Source: Acetobacter sp. UBA5411
GTDB taxonomy: Bacteria; Pseudomonadota; Alphaproteobacteria; Acetobacterales; Acetobacteraceae
DNA length: 64,000 bases
Direction of reading: 5' to 3'
Assembly (NCBI RefSeq): GCF_002409645.1
Contig: NZ_DHNR01000001.1
Location: 1 to 64,000, forward strand
Positions 34,719-43,070 of this stretch are shown in pieces. The position numbers and the translations under genes were made by a program. The first letter of the stretch is position 1, and every line of letters starts with the position of its first letter. The notes below the pieces were generated by a model. That model saw only the letters and a program-made list of their open reading frames with translations, was not told the origin of the DNA and did no database searches.

Positions 34719-35486
34719 TTATTCCAGAAAGGCAGTGACGGTGCCGAGCGTATCGAACTGTACGCTTACATGCGTCCGATGAGGCACAAAAAATGCACCC
34801 GAGAGTGAGCCTGTCGTCACAACCGTTCCCGTTTCGATAGGCAGTCCACGCCGGGCTGCATGACCGGCCAGCCAGACCAGTAACCGTGTCAGATCACCTG
34901 CTGCATTGCCGCCGACCTGTTCGGATACACGGCGGTGATCGACCCTCATCACAAATTTTTCCTGCGCAGGATCGAAATGGCGCCAGTCGGAAAAAGCCGG
35001 ACCCAGAATAAGGGCGCCGTGGTTCTGCTGATCGGCCATATGCACCAGCCGGGACTGGGAGCCGGGTTTGATAAAACGTGTGTCCACCACTTCGATAGCT
35101 GGATGCACGCTGCCGACAGCTGCCAGAACGGCATCCGGACTCAGATCTGGACCTACGGCCCTGTCGAAACGATAGGCAATTTCTGCTTCCACGCCACGAT
35201 GATGAAAGAAATCCGCCGGGATAACGGCACCATCCGCAAATAATGTTTCAGCGTGAAGCGGAGCGGCGGAAGGTTCTGCATCCGGTCCTGCCGCGCCGAC
35301 CTTCCAGCCGCGCACAGGGCCATTCAGGGCGGCGACGTGATTCTGCACCTCGTAGGCAGCTTCTTCCGAGGCCGGGATACAATGAGGAGGCAACGAGATA
35401 ATGGGGGGGACGTCACCTTTGCGAACGACATGCAGGGTGCGCGCCAGTGTCAGGGAATTGCTCGGATTGCTGTGGTTTTCTGGCAT
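34719..35486 (-). CDS. FAH/2-keto-4-pentenoate hydratase family protein
   Basis: The 255-residue protein has the hydratase/decarboxylase fold: GPVRGWKVGAAG, HHRGVEAEIAYRFDRAV (the E-x-E metal motif of the family), AIEVVDTRF, and the closing TGTVVTTGSLSGAFFVPHRTHVSVQFDTLG. Members such as MhpD and related decarboxylases act on 2-keto acids during aromatic or sugar-acid breakdown. No catabolic partner is nearby, so the substrate is not assignable. It faces recO and is transcribed alone. Confidence 0.82.
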   Translation of the reverse strand: MPENHSNPSNSLTLARTLHVVRKGDVPPIISLPPHCIPASEEAAYEVQNHVAALNGPVRGWKVGAAGPDAEPSAAPLHAETLFADGAVIPADFFHHRGVEAEIAYRFDRAVGPDLSPDAVLAAVGSVHPAIEVVDTRFIKPGSQSRLVHMADQQNHGALILGPAFSDWRHFDPAQEKFVMRVDHRRVSEQVGGNAAGDLTRLLVWLAGHAARRGLPIETGTVVTTGSLSGAFFVPHRTHVSVQFDTLGTVTAFLE

Positions 35487-35670
35487 GAACCTGCCTGTGT
35501 TCAGATGTAAAATTTTGTCATGATTTATAAAACCTGAATCCGGTCAAACAAAAGGCAATCTGAGCGGAAATCCCTCAGTTTCTTATTTTAATGGTTCTTT
35601 TGCCCGAAAAAGGACAAGGATCTGCCAGCCAGAAGTCTGAAATGGCTGGTTCTCTCCGTGTGGAGAGCGC

Positions 35671-36123
35671 TTACCACTCAGCGCCAATGACATGCTTTGG
35701 CTGATTGGGACCCGGATCAGCGCTTTCTGACCAGACGGTCCAGTCCCAGCCGGGATGCTGATTGATTTCCGCGGTCATGGCGGCCTGACTCGGTATGCCC
35801 TTCATGGTTTTGTGCGAATAATCGACGAAAGCAGCCTGACTGCCCATATAGACACAGCCACAACCGATGCGGTCAGCGTAGAGATACACAGGGCCAGTGC
35901 TGGTGGGCCGATAGGTCAGCATGCCTGCGGGCAGAATGTTCATGAGCTCATAACGGGCTGTGGTGTCCGCCGGATGAGCGGTAAAGCCGCTGTAAGCGAG
36001 TTGTTCACCGGTCCGGAGGTAGCGATCAGCCGGTGAACAGGCGGCAAGGCCGCTCAGCACGGCAAAAAGAGAGGCAAATCGAAATGCCGGACGGCGTGAA
36101 AAACCGGTCAGGACGTTGGCCAA
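35671..36123 (-). CDS. Small secreted lipoprotein
   Basis: The real gene is the 150-residue end of a much longer open frame that runs antisense through parC. I place the start at TTG 36123, preceded by GGAGAG with 6-base spacing. This gives a signal sequence ending in the lipobox LAAC|S (FASLFAVLSGLAAC). The mature part has several Tyr/Trp and a GCGC motif (DRIGCGCVYMG) and ends in IGAEW. The family is unknown; an envelope lipoprotein is inferred from the lipobox. It is divergent from parC with only 45 bases between starts. Confidence 0.65.
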   Translation of the reverse strand: MANVLTGFSRRPAFRFASLFAVLSGLAACSPADRYLRTGEQLAYSGFTAHPADTTARYELMNILPAGMLTYRPTSTGPVYLYADRIGCGCVYMGSQAAFVDYSHKTMKGIPSQAAMTAEINQHPGWDWTVWSESADPGPNQPKHVIGAEW

Positions 36124-36168
36124 AGCGTATCTCTCCGTTATGGGTGCGCACGACGGAGGACACAGGAC

Positions 36169-38388
36169 ATGAGTGACACGTTCGCAGGCCATATCGAGGA
36201 CACCCGACTTACCGACGCCCTGAGCGAGCGGTATCTGGCTTACGCGCTGTCGACAATCATGTCCCGCTCGTTGCCGGACGTGCGGGACGGTCTCAAGCCA
36301 GTGCATCGCCGTCTTATCTTCGCCATGCACCAGCTTCGCCTTGATCCCGCATCCGGGTTTAAAAAGTGTGCACGTGTCGTTGGTGACGTGATCGGTAAAT
36401 ATCACCCGCATGGTGACGCCTCGGTCTACGAAGCGCTCGTGCGGCTTGCGCAGGATTTCGCCGTCCGATTCCCGCTCGTGGAAGGGCAGGGCAATTTCGG
36501 TTCGGTGGACGGCGATAATGCCGCCGCCATGCGATACACCGAAGCCCGTCTGACCAAGGTCGCGCAGGCGCTGCTCGAAGGCATCAATGACGACGCCGTC
36601 GATTTCCGCCCCACCTATGATGGCGAGGATGCCGAGCCGGTCGTTCTGCCCGCCGCCTTTCCGAATCTGCTCGCCAATGGTGCTGCGGGAATCGCCGTCG
36701 GCATGGCCACCAGCATTCCGCCGCACAACGCCGGTGAAATCTGCGCCGCTGCTGGCCTGCTGATCCGCAAGCCCGACGCCACCGTGGCTGAACTCCTCCA
36801 GCACATGCCCGGACCGGACTTCCCGACAGGCGGCATTATCGTCGAGGATTCGGACGCCATCCTGAAGGCGTATGAGACCGGACGTGGCGGCTTTCGCATT
36901 CGCTCCCGCTGGCAGACCGAGCAGGGGCGCTTCGGCACATGGCAGGTGGTGGTCACCGAAATCCCCTATCAGGTGCAGAAATCCCGCCTGATCGAGCAGA
37001 TCGCCGATCTGCTGGTGCAGAAGAAACTGCCGCTGCTGGCCGATATCCGCGATGAAAGCTCGTCTGATATCCGCCTCGTGCTGGAACCGAGAAACCGCAC
37101 CATCGAGCCGGAAGTGCTCATGGAGACGCTGTTCAAGGCAACCCAGCTCGAAAGCCGCTTCTCGCTCAACATGAACGTCATCGGCCCGGACCGTGCGCCG
37201 GGCGTGCTGGATCTGCGTTCCGTGTTGCAGGCATGGCTCGACCACCGCCACGAAGTGCTGGAACGCCGCAGCGCCCATCGTCTCGCCGCCGTCGAGAAGC
37301 GCCTCGAAATCCTCGAAGGCTTCCTCGCCGTCTATCTCAACCTTGATGAGGTGATCCGCATCATCCGCGAGGAAGACGATGCCAAGGCCAGCCTGATGGC
37401 GACCTTCAACCTCACCGAAATGCAGGCCGAAGCCGTTCTCAACATGCGCCTGCGCAGCCTGCGCAAGCTGGAAGAGATCGAGATCCGCAAGGAGCACACG
37501 GCTCTCTCCGCCGAACGCGACGAACTCCGCGCTCTGCTGGGCGATGAGAAACTCCGCTGGTCCCGCATCGCCGCCGAGGTGAAGGAGATTGGCAAGAACT
37601 TCGGCTCCGGAGCACTGGGCGCTCGTCGCAGCACGCTTGGCGCGCCGCCTCCGCAGATCGACCTGTCCGCCGCCACGCTGGTCGAGCGTGAACCGCTGAC
37701 TATGATCCTGTCGGAAAAGGGCTGGGTTCGTGCGGTGAAAGGCCACGGCATCGACGCCAGCGCCCAGAAATTCAAGGAAGGCGACAGCCTCCTCCTCGCG
37801 CTGCCCTGCCAGAGCACTGACCGTATCTGCTTCTTCGCCACGGACGGTCGCGCCTATACCGTCAATGCTGGCGACCTTCCGCGTGGCCGCGGCGACGGCC
37901 AGCCCGTGCGCCTGCTAATGGATCTGTCGAACGACGAGGATATCCTCTCCGTGTTCGTCATTGAGGACGGCAAGAAGCGCCTTGTCGCCTCCAGCGTCGG
38001 ACGCGGCATGATCGTGGCCGACACCGACTTCGCCGCCGAGAAGCGCAGCGGCAAGCAGGTGCTCAATCTCAAGGGCGACGAAAGCGCGCGCCTCTGCATC
38101 CCGGCGCAGGGCGATCAGGTCGCGGTCTATGGCGGCGACAAGCGTCTGCTCGTCTTCCCCGTCGATCAGCTTCCCGTCATGACGAAGGGACTGGGCGTCA
38201 CGCTCCAGAAATACCCGGACGGCGGCGCGAAACTCGGTCTGCGTCAGGCTGTCGTGTTCAGTGCGGAGGAAGGGTTGCTCTGGCCGGGCGCGGTGCGGGT
38301 GCGCAGCTTTGCCGAACTTGAACCGTGGGTCGGAAAGCGTGCCGCGACCGGCAAGGCGGCACCCCCGTGGGCGATGAAGAAAGCCTGA
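36169..38388 (+). CDS. parC: DNA topoisomerase IV subunit A
   Basis: The 739-residue protein begins with the GyrA/ParC breakage-reunion domain: YLAYALSTIMSRSLPDVRDGLKPVHRR, GDVIGKYHPHGDASVYEALVRLAQDF, and the catalytic Tyr in AMRYTEARL. The shortened C-terminal beta-pinwheel lacks the GyrA box and ends near VRSFAELEPWVG, as expected for ParC rather than GyrA. With ParE it decatenates sister chromosomes. GGAGG precedes the ATG. The downstream hydrogenase-like cluster starts about 70-90 bases later on the same strand. Confidence 0.93.
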   Translation: MSDTFAGHIEDTRLTDALSERYLAYALSTIMSRSLPDVRDGLKPVHRRLIFAMHQLRLDPASGFKKCARVVGDVIGKYHPHGDASVYEALVRLAQDFAVRFPLVEGQGNFGSVDGDNAAAMRYTEARLTKVAQALLEGINDDAVDFRPTYDGEDAEPVVLPAAFPNLLANGAAGIAVGMATSIPPHNAGEICAAAGLLIRKPDATVAELLQHMPGPDFPTGGIIVEDSDAILKAYETGRGGFRIRSRWQTEQGRFGTWQVVVTEIPYQVQKSRLIEQIADLLVQKKLPLLADIRDESSSDIRLVLEPRNRTIEPEVLMETLFKATQLESRFSLNMNVIGPDRAPGVLDLRSVLQAWLDHRHEVLERRSAHRLAAVEKRLEILEGFLAVYLNLDEVIRIIREEDDAKASLMATFNLTEMQAEAVLNMRLRSLRKLEEIEIRKEHTALSAERDELRALLGDEKLRWSRIAAEVKEIGKNFGSGALGARRSTLGAPPPQIDLSAATLVEREPLTMILSEKGWVRAVKGHGIDASAQKFKEGDSLLLALPCQSTDRICFFATDGRAYTVNAGDLPRGRGDGQPVRLLMDLSNDEDILSVFVIEDGKKRLVASSVGRGMIVADTDFAAEKRSGKQVLNLKGDESARLCIPAQGDQVAVYGGDKRLLVFPVDQLPVMTKGLGVTLQKYPDGGAKLGLRQAVVFSAEEGLLWPGAVRVRSFAELEPWVGKRAATGKAAPPWAMKKA

Positions 38389-38477
38389 GACTCTCCCTGC
38401 GGGTTTGATTGCCCGTATAGCATCGCGTCGGTTCGCATCATGCAGGACATTTCCCCATCCTGACGATCCTCATCCTG

Positions 38478-40244
38478 TTGCCGGTCATCCTCGCCAGCCT
38501 GCTTTCGGCCACGGCCGAGCGATGGATCGGGTTGCCTCCGGGACAGCAGCGGCTGGCCTGTCAGGCGATGTGGCTGGTCGCGGCATTGGGTGCGCTGATC
38601 GTGCTGCCATGGAGCGCGGGTGATGCGCGTTCCGTTCTGCCGTTCTTCACGCTGGACCCGCTCGGTTGCCTGTTTCTGGTGGTGTTCACCATTCTCGGTT
38701 GCTGTTCGGAGCGATGGATCAGACCCGGAGGCCGCCTTCCGCTCGCCTGTGCGGTCGCGTGTCTGGCCACCTTCGCCAATGATGCCGCTGCTCTGATGGT
38801 AACGGGCTGTCTGGCGCTGATGCTGGCGCTTCCGGAACGTCAGAAAGCATCCGCCGGGTGTCTGCGGACTCTACTTTTCGCGGCAGCCTGCGCGCCCGGT
38901 GTGCCTCACGGTGCCGAGTGGATAGCTATAGCCGCCGCTCTGGCCTGCGCGGCAGGAGCGGGACGTCGGCAGCCGGACTTTGCGGTCGCCCCGATGCTGG
39001 AATCCGGCTGTGGTCTGCTGCTGCTTTGTCGTGTTCTTCTCAGGCCCGACACCGTGATTACGCCCGCCATGACTGCGACGCTAATTGCCGGTGGGATGCT
39101 GCTGGCGTTCGTGCGCGTGGCTTCTGCTCTCACCACACGAAAAGGGTGCATTGCGAATGCGGGGCTGGCTGGGTTGCCTGTCGCGCTGAGCATCACCTCG
39201 ATTGGGTTGTTGCTGCTCGCGGGTGCTTCCGGTTCCGCTCTGACAGCGCATGCCGCAGCCTGCACGCTGGTGCTTGGGCTGGTGACGCTCTGGCCCGTCG
39301 CCATTGCGTTTCTGCGCACTGGTGGTCTGGTCGCAGAAGGCGCGGGGTCAGATCATCTCGGTCGTCTGGGCGGTCTGCTCCTGTTTGCGCCCCGACTGGC
39401 AGGCTTGTTCGCCATAACACTACTGATTCTTACCTTTCTGCCCCCAGCCAGTGGTTTCACCATCCTGTGGCTGCTGGTTGAAACGGCTCTTGGTCTGCTG
39501 CCGGATGGCTTCACCGCGGCCCTGCCGTCACTGGCTTTCCTGCTGGCTCTTGGTGTGCTTGTTGCGCTGACCGGGCTGGCAGCACTGAGACTGGCGGCGC
39601 TTCTCTTGCTGGGTAGCGCACGCAGTCCCCGCATGGCGGCCTGCCCGGATGCGATCTGGCCTGCTTTGGTGCCGGTTTCTGGTGCGCTCCTGTTCGCCGT
39701 TGTGGCCGGGTTTGTGCCGGGCGGTGTGCTGCGTCTGGCTGAACCTGTCCTGCAACAATTGACGGGCGCGCCGCGTGTGACAGTACAGCCTTTCTTTACG
39801 CTGGTTGCGCCGGATGGGCTGTCGTCATGGATGCCTGTTGGCGTTACGGCGCTTCTGTTGCTGATCGTGCTGATCATCCGGCTGGCGCAGCAACAGGTTC
39901 TTCGTTCGCGAACCCATGCTCCCGTGCTGAAACGCGAGATACTGCCTGACACTCACGTCGGCGAGACGACACCTTGGCTGGGTGGGCTGACAACGCGAGC
40001 GCCGTGGCTCCCATTTGGTGAACCGTTGATCTGGTCGGGTGTCGATATGGCACCGTCCTCACTGAGGTCAGTGCTGTTCCTGCGGGGACGATGCAGGATC
40101 ATGTCCCGCTTCCGGATGCTGCGTCTTGGTGCGCGCGGCTTGCACCGCCTCCGACAGGCGCTCCGGAAAACGGCTCCTTTTGCGGATCATGCGACTGCTG
40201 TCGTGCTTGTTCTGGTGGCTTCCCTCTCGGCGTTGCTGTCATGA
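38478..40244 (+). CDS. Degenerate HyfB/NuoL-like antiporter-type membrane subunit
   Basis: The 588-residue protein is almost wholly hydrophobic with about 14-16 helices and a C-terminal extension after residue 480 that recalls the HyfB/HycC tail. It is the first of six coupled genes. The residues that carry protons in NuoL/M/N (Glu in TM5, Lys in TM7/8) are not found where expected: TM5 reads ALMVTGCLALMLAL and the TM7/8 area DHLGRLGGLLLF. So it looks like a pump module that lost its machinery. The start is unclear: TTG 38478 is taken, but CTG 38460, 9 bases after AGGA, would add six residues (MTILIL). The stop overlaps the next start. Confidence 0.7.
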   Translation: MPVILASLLSATAERWIGLPPGQQRLACQAMWLVAALGALIVLPWSAGDARSVLPFFTLDPLGCLFLVVFTILGCCSERWIRPGGRLPLACAVACLATFANDAAALMVTGCLALMLALPERQKASAGCLRTLLFAAACAPGVPHGAEWIAIAAALACAAGAGRRQPDFAVAPMLESGCGLLLLCRVLLRPDTVITPAMTATLIAGGMLLAFVRVASALTTRKGCIANAGLAGLPVALSITSIGLLLLAGASGSALTAHAAACTLVLGLVTLWPVAIAFLRTGGLVAEGAGSDHLGRLGGLLLFAPRLAGLFAITLLILTFLPPASGFTILWLLVETALGLLPDGFTAALPSLAFLLALGVLVALTGLAALRLAALLLLGSARSPRMAACPDAIWPALVPVSGALLFAVVAGFVPGGVLRLAEPVLQQLTGAPRVTVQPFFTLVAPDGLSSWMPVGVTALLLLIVLIIRLAQQQVLRSRTHAPVLKREILPDTHVGETTPWLGGLTTRAPWLPFGEPLIWSGVDMAPSSLRSVLFLRGRCRIMSRFRMLRLGARGLHRLRQALRKTAPFADHATAVVLVLVASLSALLS

Positions 40245-41275
40245 CCCTTCTCCAGATCGTTCTTTCCGTTCTGCTGACAGGGCTGCAACTGGCGCTGATA
40301 GTGTTTGTCGGGCCGCTTCTGAGCGGGTTTCGCCGTTTTATCTCGGCACGGATGGCGGGCGTTCCAGCACCGCCTGTGCTGCGTCGGTGGTTCGTCATTG
40401 GTCGTGAATTAGGACAGGTTCCGCCGGTTCAGCAGAGCGATGCGCCTCCACTGGTCGCGGGGATGATCACCGGGATTGTCGCGCCGTTTTCTCTGGCCGC
40501 CGCCGTATGCGCAGCCCTGTTTGTGCCTGCCTTCACTCAGGGGCTTTTGACCCGTTCGTGGTCTGATCTGCTACTCGTGGGACTGCTGCTGGTGCTGGCC
40601 CGTTTCACCGCTTTGCTGCCGGGACTGGCCCAGCCTGCGGAACGCGCCACACTCGCATTCGGACGGGCTGTCGCTCTGGCGTTGGTGCTGCCTTGTCTGT
40701 TTCTGCTGGTGGCGCTGCTGTTCAGCGCCGGAGCGACCACCGACCTTGCTTCCGTGCTGACGGGCATGAATCATGAAAATCCGTTTGTGGAAGGCGCGCC
40801 CTTCGTGCTGGCTGGCGCGGCCATGCTGGCGGCTGTCGATCCGGTGGAGAAGTCCGATTCCGAAGAGCCGGGAAGCGATGGGGCGCTTCTGATGCTGTCG
40901 CGGGACATCGCGGCTCTGACATGGCTCACTCTGGCCGGTGATCTCATGTGGCCCGGTTCGCTGGCCTCGGTTCTTGATAGCCCTTCCTTTCTGAGTGGCT
41001 GCGGTGCGCTGGCGCTCGGCGTGCTGTGCTGGTTGTTACGCAGTTTTCTTCTGGCGATCATTCTTGCGACTGGGCGGGCCTTTGCGCTTGGTGATCTGGC
41101 AGCGGTGCGTCTGCGGGCGGCCTCCGCGTTGCTGCTGGCGGTGCTGGCGCTTCAGTTGATGACCGCTGCCCGTCTGATGCCGCCTGTTGGCGTGATGCCT
41201 GAGGAAAATCGCGTTTCAGAAAAAGCACCTTCGGTACACCCTGCCACCCGTCGAACGGATATCGAAAAACGATGA
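40241..41275 (+). CDS. HyfC/NuoH-like membrane subunit
   Basis: From ATG 40241 (overlapping the previous stop) the 344-residue protein has eight helices. Its N-terminal loop GPLLSGFRRFISARMAGVPAPPVLRRW parallels the HyfC/NuoH motif 'PLLDGIVRKVKARLQ...GPP..QPY'. The usual NuoH/HyfC acidic stretch (NP..HLELTMIHE) is replaced by EEPGSDGALLMLSRD, so the highly conserved Glu residues at the proton/quinone interface are not obvious. It should anchor the large and small subunits to the membrane. Similarity is low, so the call depends on position and hydropathy as well. Confidence 0.7.
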   Translation: MTLLQIVLSVLLTGLQLALIVFVGPLLSGFRRFISARMAGVPAPPVLRRWFVIGRELGQVPPVQQSDAPPLVAGMITGIVAPFSLAAAVCAALFVPAFTQGLLTRSWSDLLLVGLLLVLARFTALLPGLAQPAERATLAFGRAVALALVLPCLFLLVALLFSAGATTDLASVLTGMNHENPFVEGAPFVLAGAAMLAAVDPVEKSDSEEPGSDGALLMLSRDIAALTWLTLAGDLMWPGSLASVLDSPSFLSGCGALALGVLCWLLRSFLLAIILATGRAFALGDLAAVRLRAASALLLAVLALQLMTAARLMPPVGVMPEENRVSEKAPSVHPATRRTDIEKR

Positions 41276-41886
41276 CGCTCGCGCTTGCCCTTCTGCCGCT
41301 GCTGGCTCTGTTAACGCTCCTCGCCGGTCTGATGGTGACGCCGGTGACGGGACTTCTGACCGCCCTTTCCATCCTGCTCCTGCGTCATGTGACGCCGGAA
41401 CCACTTCCCGCCGTCATCCTGTTTGCGGCGGGGAGCGCGCTGATTCTCTCGATTGGTCCGGCATGGTGGTTGGGGCGCTATACGGATGAAGCGGCTCCGT
41501 CGCGTGTGGCCGGGGCAGTCATTCTCTCTCTGGCGTTGCTGATTGCGGGCAGCCTCAGTCTTCCGTCCGAGGACATGCTTCAGAACCCCGCGCTTCTCGC
41601 TGCTCCGTTTATTCCAATCGACGCGGCAGTCGTAACGGTGGCGCTTGGTGTGACCTTTATCGGTCTGGCCACGCTGTCTCTGCGGTCTGGCGCACGCTAT
41701 CAGCTGGCCGGACTTCTGACGGCCTGTGACGGATTGCTGCTGACAGCGGCCAACATTCGCAATCCTTATGCGGGTTGGCTCATCGGTGTGTGCGTTCTGT
41801 TGCTTGCCGGAGCCGGAACCTGGCTGGTGCGGCGCCTCTCCCTTCTGCGACTGAAATCCACAGAGCGCGGGGAGGGCGGGTTCTGA
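41272..41886 (+). CDS. HyfE-like small membrane subunit
   Basis: The 204-residue protein has six or so helices and few charged residues, matching HyfE (the NuoK-related subunit of hydrogenase-4-type complexes) in size and in gene order. Its ATG overlaps the previous stop by 4 bases and its stop overlaps the next start. No conserved charged residue of NuoK is evident. The assignment depends on order within the cluster. Confidence 0.65.
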   Translation: MTLALALLPLLALLTLLAGLMVTPVTGLLTALSILLLRHVTPEPLPAVILFAAGSALILSIGPAWWLGRYTDEAAPSRVAGAVILSLALLIAGSLSLPSEDMLQNPALLAAPFIPIDAAVVTVALGVTFIGLATLSLRSGARYQLAGLLTACDGLLLTAANIRNPYAGWLIGVCVLLLAGAGTWLVRRLSLLRLKSTERGEGGF

Positions 41887-43070
41887 TGCTTATTGCAGCG
41901 GATATCATCCTGTTCCTCGGCCTTGTCTGGCCATTTCTTGCCGGTGCGATCATTGCCGCCTTTGGCCCTGAAAGTCGGACGGGCGATGAGGAGACGCAAA
42001 GCCGATTCTCCCAGCTTGCTGCTAACTTCTCCCTTGTCGCGGTGGCGCTGGCTGCACTCAACGTGCCACTCTCGCTCTATCTGGCGGCAACCGGGCAGGG
42101 TGTTGAACTGGGATGGATGATCGAAGCGCCTCTGGCGACGGTTGGGTGTCTGCTTCTGCATGTCAGTCTGGTGTCGCAGTGCTTTGCGCCACCGCTGCCT
42201 GAGGAAGAGCGTGCTCTGGTGGCGCGGGACGCCGTTCCGTTCTGGACTACCGGACTGCTGGCCCTCGCGATGATGCTTTCGGAGCCCGTTGCTCGTGCGG
42301 CCATGCTGCTGTCAGCTCCTGTTTTGAGTGTCATTCTGCTTAATACAGGCGCAGGTCGTGCGCTTGCGGGCTGGAACACTCTCCGTCGGGCCGCCACGGG
42401 GGCTCTTTTGGTCTGTAGTGGATTTCTGCACCCTGATCCGATCATTGAGGGGATGCTGGCGGGATGTGGATTCTGCCTGCTCGCCAGCCTGTTTCCCTGC
42501 ACGCTGTCTCTGAGCGCAACACGGACAGACCGGGCAGGCGACGCATCGGAAATCCTGAGAGCCAATGCCGCAACACTGGCCGTGGTGGCATTGCTGGTGA
42601 CATTCCCTCTGCCGCCAGTCACTGTATTGGGTCTTAGAGGACTGTTCTTTGCGTCCGGCCTTGCGACACTCGCGCTCGCAGCTGTGCGTCTCAGACTGAG
42701 ATCCGCACAGGCGACTTCCCTGCTGACACAGGCTTCGATGGGGCTTGCCGCCGTCTCAGCAGGTCTTGCCCATCCTCTGGTGGCTGATCTGGCTGTATTC
42801 GGTCCACTTGTCGCCACGCCTTGGCTTTCGCTGTCCGGAAAGCCGAATTCCCGCGTAACGCTGTTGGCGGATCAAGCGTTTCTTCTGCCGGGATTCGCAG
42901 CGCTTCTTCTGGCGGTAATGCTGGTAGCGGGGACATCCCTGCCGCTCGCTCTGCTGCTGATTGCGGCGGCATGGCCTGCGTTGCGCCCCGGTGTCCGGCT
43001 GTTTCCGTCCAGAGTAGCGCTTCCCAAAGTCAGTGGCGCAAAGCCCGTCAACAGGGAGGGACGGCCATGA
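41886..43070 (+). CDS. HyfF/NuoN-like antiporter-type membrane subunit
   Basis: From ATG 41886 (TGATG overlap) the 394-residue protein has about 12 helices. It is shorter than HyfF (about 500). The TM5 position reads AAMLLSAPVLSVILL, without the conserved Glu, and the TM8 position SLLTQASMGLAAVSAG, resembling 'YSSxEHMG' but without Lys/His. It therefore appears to be another pump-type subunit lacking the charged residues. The stop overlaps the start of the large-subunit gene. Confidence 0.68.
   Translation: MLIAADIILFLGLVWPFLAGAIIAAFGPESRTGDEETQSRFSQLAANFSLVAVALAALNVPLSLYLAATGQGVELGWMIEAPLATVGCLLLHVSLVSQCFAPPLPEEERALVARDAVPFWTTGLLALAMMLSEPVARAAMLLSAPVLSVILLNTGAGRALAGWNTLRRAATGALLVCSGFLHPDPIIEGMLAGCGFCLLASLFPCTLSLSATRTDRAGDASEILRANAATLAVVALLVTFPLPPVTVLGLRGLFFASGLATLALAAVRLRLRSAQATSLLTQASMGLAAVSAGLAHPLVADLAVFGPLVATPWLSLSGKPNSRVTLLADQAFLLPGFAALLLAVMLVAGTSLPLALLLIAAAWPALRPGVRLFPSRVALPKVSGAKPVNREGRP

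Noticed and set aside
36124..37746. A very long open frame on the minus strand through parC (joined to the small lipoprotein)
   Set aside because: It is the antisense of parC; its residues show no family features and the real gene is only the lipoprotein end.
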